Origin: Ctena decussata
Lineage: Eukaryota; Mollusca; Bivalvia; Lucinida; Lucinidae
DNA length: 64,000 nucleotides
Reading direction: 5' to 3'
NCBI GenBank assembly: GCA_963989385.1
Contig: OZ022502.1
Span: 13,255,001 to 13,319,000 of the forward strand
Shown here: positions 55,832-64,000 of the stretch, piece by piece
Numbering within the stretch: the first letter of the stretch is position 1
Layout of the letters: every line of letters starts with the position of its first letter
Notes under the pieces: generated by a model
The model's database searches: none
Told to the model about the DNA's origin: nothing
Seen by the model: the letters and a program-made list of their open reading frames with translations, nothing else
Position numbers and translations under genes: made by a program

Positions 55832-56312
55832 ACCACTTGTGTTTAATAGCTAAGCGCGATTTTTACAGTGTACATACACGAATTTTATGCAGAGTTTGCT
55901 TTGTAAGTATTTGGGTTTAGTTGTATGTAATGGTTTTAATAAAATCATTTAGGATCAGTTTTTATAAGCAGTACCCTTACTCCAGTATCAGCTTAAGAAG
56001 TATATTGTGACATCCTATCTACTAAGCGTATGTAACATTGCCTAAAACTTAAAGCACTAACTTTTTAAACAATTCGGATGCCTATAATTACATCGCAGCT
56101 GGAAATGAATATTTGAAGTTTATACAATATAAAGTCCTTTGGCAGCAGAGTAACAATTTAGCGACATTGGCATTCATTCAAGTAAAATCTTGAAATCAGT
56201 GTTTGTAATATTGAGTGCAAAGCCAGCCTGTGGTTATCATGTCAAAGTTACATGCGCTTTAGAAACGGATGACCCACTCATTAAATTGTCAGGATTTTTA
56301 TTTGAAAATATC

Positions 56313-58150
56313 AGATGAATTGCCAAGTTTATGAAATATTTAGCTTGAGATACTTGTATCTGATTGAAAGTATGATGCGGCTGCATTAAGTTTCTCTGTC
56401 GTATGTAACTCCAAAAATTGAAAAAAATTGACATCGGCACAGGCACAAACCTGGAACATCATCGGATTCCATTATGCCAGGAGGTGCTAAAAATCAAGCT
56501 GATTTTGGTCTCCCGGCAGATGATGTAAAATAAAGTAAACGCCCGCTGTTGTAAAGCAAAGGGTATCGAAATGTACCTACAGTTCGTGTTTAGCGTATGT
56601 AACACCCATCTGAAAGAAATTTATGAAATTCCTAGTTCTATTCTTATTACGATCAAAATTAAGCAACAGTGTAACTTTGGTCATCAAACTTGATGCAGTC
56701 AGTCTGTAAATGCCGCATGTAACATCGATTCACATTGCTTCTATTAGCAGGGCCCGCGGTGGTTGTAAGTAACAGGTTTTGCCAAGAAAAAGTTAGGTAC
56801 ACACACTCATTTTCATACATTTTAATAAGGGCTATATTTCTGATGGCTCTAAATTTTTGCTATTAAAATAGACTCCATTCTAGAATCTAACTCTAATGAC
56901 CTTCTTGAAACGAGAAAAAGGTAAACAAGCCCCTCCCTCCCCCCCCCCCCCCCATCCCCGCAAAAAAAAAATGCACAAAAAAAGGTATACTCAAATGTCC
57001 AATTTTTCATGTCAAAATAAAACGTGCGTTACAAACACCTTGAAGGGCTTTGCAAGTTTTTCCATCGATCTTCTGTTCTGTTTCCAGTACTATCAGACAG
57101 TAAATAGATACTTTTTGTCATTTAAGTCATCATAATAATCCACTTCTACTCTTCTCTTTTTATTTGTTGTTTCGATGACAGAAAAGAAAAATATGCATTC
57201 TCCAGAATAGTGAATTCTTGCCCATACCCAATAATTATGTTGCGATATACATGTATCAAGATAAGATATTGCATAACCAAAGATGACTTATGGATGTCCT
57301 AAAATGAATTATGAATATCCAAACATCGGGAATATCTACTAAAGGGGCGCGCTATATATAGATATTCTCGGAGCTTTGCTCATGGTTATTAAAAACTTCA
57401 TTATTCTAGCATTATAGGTCGTTTGCTGTCTATAAAACAGGTCATTTTGCTAAATATCTCTAAAACTACCACAGCGATCACTGTGAAGTAAAGCGCATCT
57501 TTAATGTCTATCTTATACATAACTAATCTATAATTTTCCTCAAAATTATATTTTGAAACTAAAAAGTTTCTTTTCAAAAATGCCCATTTTTAGAGGATAT
57601 TTTAAATGTATTTTACAAGGGAGTAAGTTTATTTATGTAACAGCGTTTGAATGGTCAATATTTACTCATGTCAATTGTTAGTTAATTGTACAGCGTTACT
57701 CAATGGCACCTGTATACCTGTAAATCTTTTCATCTGAGTAAAAATAAAGTTCACTTATTTATTGGTCGGGAAGAAACTTGATTGGTGATGAATAGGATTA
57801 ATTTATCTATAGAAACATTTCTTGTTTGTGATGCATATATGGGCATTGCTTATAGCTATTACATTAAATTATTGTACTCCCCCTTACTTAAGCTGAAAAT
57901 TTGGTAAATTTTTGTAAAGGATTTAATAGGCAAAAGCAAAATATTGACAAGATAAAATTCTGAAAGTCAGTTTCCAGTTATGTATTAGTTTGACAATACC
58001 AGTGGAGATAAAAAATCAATTTTACCGCCAGAAATAAAAGAGAAAAACTGCAAAATGACCTGTTTTATAGACAGCAAACGGCCTATACCTGTTGCTGTGA
58101 AGTTTGAATATGACTAAAACTCCGGAAAATTACAGCTCAACGTATATAAC
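56313..58150. repeat. 1.84-kb tandem duplication, unit 1
   Basis: 1838 bp, repeated immediately downstream (58151-59985) almost without change. It contains a C-run (about 56938), a 675-bp TIR element (57413-58087) and no domain-bearing frame. The open frame at 56896-57135 occurs in both units simply because they are duplicated. Confidence 0.95.
57413..58087. mobile_element. 675-bp element with 38-bp terminal inverted repeats (unit 1)
   Basis: The left end TATAGGTCGTTTGCTG, with TCTATAAAACAGGTCATTTT, matches the reverse complement of the right end (58050-58087) at 37 of 38 positions. Non-coding inside. The TATA at both ends makes the target duplication ambiguous (TA possible). Confidence 0.75.
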
Positions 58151-59985
58151 AGATGAATTGCCAAGTTTATGAAATATTTAGCTTGAGATACTTGTATCTG
58201 ATTGAAAGTATGATGCGGCTGCATTAAGTTTCTCTGTCGTATGTAACTCCAAAAATTGAAAAAAATTGACATCGGCACAGGCACAAACCTGGAACATCAT
58301 CGGATTCCATTATGCCAGGAGGTGCTAAAAATCAAGCTGATTTTGGTCTCCCGGCAGATGATGTAAAATAAAGTAAACGCCCGCTGTTGTAAAGCAAAGG
58401 GTATCGAAATGTACCTACAGTTCGTGTTTAGCGTATGTAACACCCATCTGAAAGAAATTTATGAAATTCCTAGTTCTATTCTTATTACGATCAAAATTAA
58501 GCAACAGTGTAACTTTGGTCATCAAACTTGATGCAGTCAGTCTGTAAATGCCGCATGTAACATCGATTCACATTGCTTCTATTAGCAGGGCCCGCGGTGG
58601 TTGTAAGTAACAGGTTTTGCCAAGAAAAAGTTAGGTACACACACTCATTTTCATACATTTTAATAAGGGCTATATTTCTGATGGCTCTAAATTTTTGCTA
58701 TTAAAATAGACTCCATTCTAGAATCTAACTCTAATGACCTTCTTGAAACGAGAAAAAGGTAAACAAGCCCCTCCCTCCCCCCCCCCCATCCCCGCAAAAA
58801 AAAAAATGCACAAAAAAAGGTATACTCAAATGTCCAATTTTTCATGTCAAAATAAAACGTGCGTTACAAACACCTTGAAGGGCTTTGCAAGTTTTTCCAT
58901 CGATCTTCTGTTCTGTTTCCAGTACTATCAGACAGTAAATAGATACTTTTTGTCATTTAAGTCATCATAATAATCCACTTCTACTCTTCTCTTTTTATTT
59001 GTTGTTTCGATGACAGAAAAGAAAAATATGCATTCTCCAGAATAGTGAATTCTTGCCCATACCCAATAATTATGTTGCGATATACATGTATCAAGATAAG
59101 ATATTGCATAACCAAAGATGACTTATGGATGTCCTAAAATGAATTATGAATATCCAAACATCGGGAATATCTACTAAAGGGGCGCGCTATATATAGATAT
59201 TCTCGGAGCTTTGCTCATGGTTATTAAAAACTTCATTATTCTAGCATTATAGGTCGTTTGCTGTCTATAAAACAGGTCATTTTGCTAAATATCTCTAAAA
59301 CTACCACAGCGATCACTGTGAAGTAAAGCGCATCTTTAATGTCTATCTTATACATAACTAATCTATAATTTTCCTCAAAATTATATTTTGAAACTAAAAA
59401 GTTTCTTTTCAAAAATGCCCATTTTTAGAGGATATTTTAAATGTATTTTACAAGGGAGTAAGTTTATTTATGTAACAGCGTTTGAATGGTCAATATTTAC
59501 TCATGTCAATTGTTAGTTAATTGTACAGCGTTACTCAATGGCACCTGTATACCTGTAAATCTTTTCATCTGAGTAAAAATAAAGTTCACTTATTTATTGG
59601 TCGGGAAGAAAATTGATTGGTGATGAATAGGATTAATTTATCTATAGAAACATTTCTTGTTTGTGATGCATATATGGGCATTGCTTATAGCTATTACATT
59701 AAATTATTGTACTCCCCCTTACTTAAGCTGAAAATTTGGTAAATTTTTGTAAAGGATTTAATAGGCAAAAGCAAAATATTGACAAGATAAAATTCTGAAA
59801 GTCAGTTTCCAGTTATGTATTAGTTTGACAATACCAGTGGAGATAAAAAATCAATTTTACCGCCAGAAATAAAAGAGAAAAACTGCAAAATGACCTGTTT
59901 TATAGACAGCAAACGGCCTATACCTGTTGCTGTGAAGTTTGAATATGACTAAAACTCCGGAAAATTACAGCTCAACGTATATAAC
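58151..59985. repeat. 1.84-kb tandem duplication, unit 2
   Basis: 1835 bp. Differences from unit 1 noticed: a shorter C-run, one more A in the following A-run, and one substitution (GAAGAAACTTG to GAAGAAAATTG, about 59610). Confidence 0.95.
59248..59922. mobile_element. 675-bp TIR element, second copy inside the duplication
   Basis: The same element as 57413-58087, carried along by the duplication (offset 1835), so it is not an independent insertion. Confidence 0.75.
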
Positions 59986-60110
59986 AGACGATTTTAAAAG
60001 TCACTTATGGAGTTGGAGATTTTCAAAATATTAGCAAACGTTTTAAGTTTGTTCAAGCTATATTTAATAGTTAATGAGATGTAGTAGCTCGAAGCTGTAT
60101 AAAACATATT

Positions 60111-60349
60111 TGAGCCGCGACACGAGAAAACCAACAAAGTGGCATTTGTGCCCAGCGAAGACTCAGATCAGCCTGGGCATCCGCCCAGTCTGATCAGAGT
60201 CCTCGTTGTCCGCATGGAGGTAGCTTAGTCCCTTAGCTACTCTTTTAGCGCTTAGCGAAGAGTCTGAGCGGACTAGTCGGATGCCCAGGCTGATCTGAGT
60301 CTGCGCTGGGCGCACAACCACTTTGTTGGTTTTCTCGTGTCGCGGCTCA
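60111..60349. mobile_element. 238-bp foldback MITE, copy 9
   Basis: TGAGCCGCGACACGAG to CGTGTCGCGGCTCA, flanked by TT on both sides. Confidence 0.85.
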
Positions 60350-60719
60350 TTTGTTCTCTCCAGGGTGGTACAACATCCACTTATTAGTACTCTGATACTT
60401 ATGAGTAGCTTGCGTCACTAAAGTGATTGTTACACAAAAGCTTTATTTTTGTAGCAACTGCTTTGATATTTAGTAGCCTTGTGTTGAAGAAGTGACTTTG
60501 AAGACGATATTTTCAGATTAAGAACACCAACGATGGGAATGCAATTATTTGCAGTTGTCTCTGAAATGATAATCATTAGGAAACTGAAACGTTTAAATAA
60601 CAACACATCCCAAGCTGGAAAAGATGTTTCCTTTTTCTTATTTACGATCTGGTATCAAATGATTTTAACGAGTCAATACATCATTGCTGTTTGTTAAAAC
60701 TTTTGTAAAAGATTTCTGT

Positions 60720-60747
60720 TTTTTTTTTTTTTTTCCTTTTTTTTTTT
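60720..60747. repeat. T-rich tract
   Basis: Two T-runs separated by CC, about 90 bp before the acceptor of the tail exon. Confidence 0.85.
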
Positions 60748-60833
60748 CTCTCTGAAATCTGTTATTTTTAATCCAATGTACAACCTATCGGCTTTAGTGC
60801 AAAGATGTCTGTACATGTATTATCTTTCAACAG

Positions 60834-60888
60834 AAAGTGTTCCAACGTCAACCAGATTCTGAGAAGACAAAGTGCATGTTTACTGCAG
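60834..60888 (+). CDS. Candidate exon: start of the cytoplasmic tail
   Basis: The acceptor is TCTTTCAACAG and the donor GCAG/GTACTG; phase 0 to 1, 55 nt, encoding 'KVFQRQPDSEKTKCMFTA'. It directly continues 'QKK' of the previous exon in phase, with the basic and polar composition expected of a juxtamembrane tail. It is short, so support rests on splice sites and phase. The following exon with the stop was not identified; a TGACTATCTG segment after an AG at 63124 is a weak possibility. Confidence 0.6.
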
Positions 60889-61150
60889 GTACTGTATCTC
60901 ATCAAAATGCTATAAATTTTTAATGTCTTCCCGGTTGATTTGAAAGCCGCTTGCAGAAGGGTTCTGAACTTAACTGCGAACAGCGAATACTCTTAAAGGT
61001 CTCTGAATCAACCAGATAGAAACTTTGTATCATGCGTCTAGACTTCCCATGGTCCATACTGAACAGAGAATTACATTTTTGAGAATAAATAATAGATTTA
61101 AGAAAACCACACTTTCCAATCATGAATTTCAGTTAGCTTCTCACTAAGTC

Positions 61151-61340
61151 TTATAATTAGAGAGGAGCATGACATACACTGTTTGCCATGCTACTTTAGA
61201 ATTATAACTGAGATGATCCCATGGATCTATTATAATGGCAACTCTGGAATTACCGATGCGGACAGAGATCTCTACCCTCGGGCACAAGGGATGTGTCGGA
61301 AACCCGGCCAGCCTCGTTTGCGACACACCCTGTGTGCCCT
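61151..61340. repeat. Dispersed repeat related to 48588-48700
   Basis: 'AGCATGACATACACTGTTTG', 'AATTATAACTGAGATGATCC' and 'CAACTCTGGAATTACCGATG' match the earlier copy. They are followed by a GTGTCG-rich inverted stretch (61290-61335, 'GGAAACCCGG', 'TTTGCGACACACCC'). Confidence 0.55.
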
Positions 61341-61361
61341 CGGGTTGGGATTTACCTTTCT

Positions 61362-61760
61362 CGTTTCGTTATATCAATGAAAATACTGATAATCTGACCC
61401 ATGATGCACATATCTGGGTCAGAAAGCCCTCTTGGTTTACCCTTCTCTTGTCCGTTGCATCAAACACAATACTGACAAGCTGACCATGATACACATATCC
61501 GAGCCAGGCAGCCATCTCGGCTTTCCTTTGTTTTTTTTCCGTTGTATCAATGAAAATACTGATAATCTGACCCATGATACACATATCCGTGTCAGGAAGC
61601 CATCTCGGCTTTCTTTTGTCTTTTCCGTTGTATCATTGAACGTACTGATAATCTGACTCAGGATGCACATATCCGGGTCAGGAAGCCATCTCGGCTTTCC
61701 TTTATCTTCTCCGTTGAATCAAAGAAAATACTGACAAACTGACCCATGATGCACATATTC
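61362..61760. repeat. Minisatellite, about five units of 86 bp
   Basis: 'CGTTGTATCAATGAAAATAC' then 'TGATAATCTGACCCATGATR' and 'CACATATCCG', 'GCCATCTCGGCTTTC' recur at about 61369, 61452, 61541, 61627 and 61712. Confidence 0.88.
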
Positions 61761-62085
61761 CGTGGGGGGGTCACTTGGCCGCTGAAAGGGTATAGATGTG
61801 CCGCTGAAACTTTGAAAACCCACCCTATTCATGTATAACACAAATGACAAAATATATACCCATTCATGTATTCACTATCAAAATTAAATCCTATTCATAT
61901 ATTTAAGAAGGAATTATTCAGTGGCTTCATGGAAGCCAAATTTCTGTGAAAAAAAGAGTCTTAATCTTCACTATGTCTTCATATAATTATATTGGTTTTG
62001 CTTGTTGTATTAGGACAAATATGTTATCTTTGTCCTAGTCCTTTGGCTCTTTCTCCTGCCATCCTCGGCTGCCTGAGCTGTATTT

Positions 62086-62789
62086 GGCATGTACTAAAAC
62101 ATAGAGTGGAGTTAACTTTTGGAGTGGAATGGTTTTTTGGAGTGGTTTTTGGAGTCAGGTAATAAGTCATATAAGGTCAGAAGATGACCTCTCCTTGACT
62201 CTGAGACTATAGGAATTAAAACCAGATCTACTGCTCCGGAGTCCATTGTCAGTATAAAAATAAGTTGCCCATGTCAATGAAAATACAGGCCCAACAATCA
62301 AGTAAGTATATAAGTGGACCACCAAGCCAGCCAGCCAGTAAGTAAGTACATGTATACATCTTTTCCAACAGTCAGAATGTACAATTTAATTTTGTTAGAA
62401 TTTAACATGACTCATTATCATATCCCAAGGGGGCTATTTCAAACTGCCAAGACTGTATGCTGCTGATAGTTTATATGCAGTATGGCCATTATGTTTAATT
62501 ATTGGTTCCCCAAAGTATAATTGGCCTGGCCTTGTTTGGTCCATAGTAGTATGCAAGCTGTTATGTCATTTCACATAATTGGGTCAGGCCAGCTCAGGAA
62601 TCACAACATGCCCCTTTGCAACCGGTCATTGCCGGTGAAAGGTTAGGCATGTTTACTTTTCCAGACATTTTCCTTGCAGAGTCAGATTAAGTTCACACCA
62701 AATCTCCACTCCAAAAACACCCCAAAAAACCACTCCACTCCAAGACTCCACTCCAAAGGTTAACTCCACTCCAGGTTTTAGTATATGCC
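62086..62789. mobile_element. 704-bp non-autonomous DNA transposon with TIRs and 9-bp TSD
   Basis: Ends GGCATGTACTAAAAC and (reverse complement) GGCATATACTAAAAC. The inverted similarity continues about 65 bp through repeated GGAGTGG / CCACTCC motifs. GCTGTATTT is directly repeated on both sides (62077-62085 and 62790-62798). No transposase frame. A 9-bp duplication suggests a Mutator-like relative, or hAT (8 bp) with one chance base. Confidence 0.8.
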
Positions 62790-63600
62790 GCTGTATTTAG
62801 CTGTTAAATGAATTGCAAATAAAGCAACGACTGACACAGAATAAAAACATATCACAGAAATCAAAATGATCAGCTAAAATCAAGACAGCGAGCGATAAAA
62901 ATTGCCAGCGTTAGCAGAACCGCGAGCGATACGGATAAGGCTTTTTGGGTTGCTTCCCTTGAGAATGTTCGGGTAATAGACAGCACCATACTTGGTTAAT
63001 TTACACCGATAGACACTTTACGGCCCTTCTGCCGTATTTGAGTTAGTTTGAGCCTATGAGAATGAAATAATTCCTTTTATATTGACAAAATATTGTAATT
63101 CTGCTGACTTTTATGTTTTTGAAGTGACTATCTGTCCAAGAGGACACACATCGTTGAACTGAAGGAAAAATATAAAATCGGTGACAGACGTCATAACGAC
63201 AAACGGAGTTGCAAAAGACGTCAATTGATACGACGTTATTTCTCCGTTGTATGTATGACTGGGTACAGGTCCGTGCATGTAAGCGTTCAGACTGGTCGTG
63301 TAGGCCTATTTTAACAGCGGCGGATCAAGGAATTTGGGAATATGGGGTTCAAATCAGCTGAGGGGGTTCGATTTATGCAGTTTGACCATTTTTCCCGAAA
63401 TTCCCCATGAAAATAAGATAATTTGGGCTGAGAAGGGGGTTCGTTTGAACCCCCCGAACCCCCTCTGGATCCGCCTTACTGATTTGATAAATTATTAATA
63501 CAGCAGGATTCATTCCTTTCAGGCATGTCTCCCGTTCATGAGACAGAACAAGCAGTAGCCTAAATTCACCGACCAGCACTCCGCCCCCACCCGGCCACCC

Positions 63601-63701
63601 TACCCAGCGGGAACATGACGTCGAAATGACGTCGATGTGACGTCATCACGTCGCATCGAGGTCAGTACGACGTTATTTCAACGTCATGTACCTGCTGGGT
63701 A
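63601..63701. mobile_element. 101-bp palindromic ACGT-rich MITE
   Basis: TACCCAGCGGGAACATGACG at the left mirrors 'ACGTCATGTACCTGCTGGGTA' minus one base at the right. The interior is a run of GACGTC/GACGTT steps forming a foldback. Confidence 0.75.
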
Positions 63702-64000
63702 CACACCCTGTACGGGACACCTTCCCGCCCCGCTTCTCGAAAGCCTGATTACACCCCCACTCCCCTTCCTACAAACACACCTTCCCGAGCTGGTTGTTTT
63801 TAAAACGTGTCTCTTCTGAAGAGCTAAACAAGGCATGGGCCCATGGCTCGAATCTTGCTTGCCGCCGGGTAACTTAATAAAAATATTTAAAAGGATCATG
63901 CTGCTATTTTATTTCTCTCGCACTGTAAAAAATTTCTGTAGATTTTACAGTAGAATACATAGCAACCAGCCGCCCGTCCATTTCCCGTTATTTTACGGCC

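Larger units (their letters stand above)
53171..60833 (+). other. Intron after TM7
   Basis: Contains MITE copies at 54040 and 60111, a palindromic AAACATGTTTA-rich region (55573-55831), a 1.84-kb tandem duplication (56313-59985) and a T-run (60720-60747). The stretches 53180-54030 and 54280-55330 hold nothing recognisable. Confidence 0.6.
15251..60888 (+). other. Gene model: CUB-LDLa-LRR rhodopsin-class GPCR (GRL101/relaxin-receptor-like)
   Basis: Nine exons are supported by GT-AG sites and an unbroken phase series: 18315-18471 (0 to 1), 20007-20203 (1 to 0), 33791-33941 (0 to 1), 40912-41141 (1 to 0), 43452-43602 (0 to 1), 45954-46077 (1 to 2), 48927-50410 (2 to 1), 53043-53170 (1 to 0), 60834-60888 (0 to 1). 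They total 2677 nt, about 892 residues. Domain order is half CUB, CUB, CUB, LDLa, LRR with hinge, 7TM, start of the cytoplasmic tail. The family precedent is Lymnaea GRL101 (LDLa-LRR-7TM) and vertebrate RXFP1/2. CUB modules N-terminal to this architecture are the unusual part. The product is expected in the plasma membrane with a large extracellular ligand-binding region and G-protein coupling. The missing parts are the first half of CUB-0, a confirmed exon 1, and the last exon with the stop. Confidence 0.85.
60889..64000. other. No further exon identified; repeats dominate
   Basis: The stretches 61770-62070 and 62800-63590 show no coding feature. Repeats are listed separately. The last 70 bp ('GCACTGTAAAAAATTTCTG', 'GATTTTACAGTAG') look like the beginning of another dispersed repeat cut by the window edge. 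Confidence 0.5.

Noticed and set aside
56896..57135. 79-residue frame present twice (56896 and 58734)
   Set aside because: Duplicated with the 1.84-kb unit. Its Pro run comes from a C homopolymer and it changes length between the copies.
63124..63164. Possible terminal exon of the receptor after AG at 63124
   Set aside because: Gives only about a dozen codons before a stop, with a weak acceptor; phase alone is not enough support.

Overview
The window is animal nuclear DNA, most likely from a bivalve mollusc. It is AT-rich and repeat-dense, with long introns, GT-AG splice sites and no bacterial-type gene organisation. The one host gene is a GRL101/relaxin-receptor-like GPCR of a kind typical of molluscs, and the repeats (tRNA-derived SINEs, foldback MITEs, Helitron/Helentron-like elements with internal minisatellites, Penelope-like elements) fit a bivalve. 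The species cannot be told from the sequence.

Left part (1-15 kb) is transposon territory. A decayed non-LTR retrotransposon reverse transcriptase lies on the minus strand (about 261-1530). A diverged tandem repeat (about 1560-2395, resuming at about 14180) is interrupted by an 11.8-kb composite block. The core of that block is three head-to-tail copies of a Penelope-like element (PLE) on the minus strand: C 2970-6867, B 6868-10759, and A 10760-12563, which is 5'-truncated. Each full copy carries a small acidic/coiled-coil-like ORF1, an Arg/Gly-rich ORF2, a reverse transcriptase fused to a GIY-YIG endonuclease, and a terminal pLTR-like segment holding a candidate hammerhead ribozyme. The array is flanked on both sides by tandem 330-345-bp units with tRNA-like heads (a SINE-derived satellite), in opposite orientations left and right.

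Right part (15-61 kb) is mainly one plus-strand gene. Nine exons with matching splice phases run from 18315 to 60888. They encode the second half of a CUB domain, two complete CUB domains, one LDL-receptor class A module, an LRR ectodomain with hinge, and a rhodopsin-class seven-helix domain. The gene is incomplete at both ends. A candidate signal-peptide exon at 15251 could be its start, but the exon for the first half of CUB-0 was not found, nor was the stop codon. Each CUB is split by a phase-0 intron and the domains are separated by phase-1 introns, which is how the exons were linked.

Introns are filled with mobile DNA: at least nine copies of a 238-bp foldback MITE, tRNA-derived SINEs, a 3-kb Helitron-like element with a second Helentron-like element nested inside it, a 704-bp TIR element with a 9-bp target duplication, a recent 1.84-kb tandem duplication, and a minisatellite made of repeated copies of the 3' splice site of one CUB exon. 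No rRNA, CRISPR or convincing functional tRNA gene was seen.
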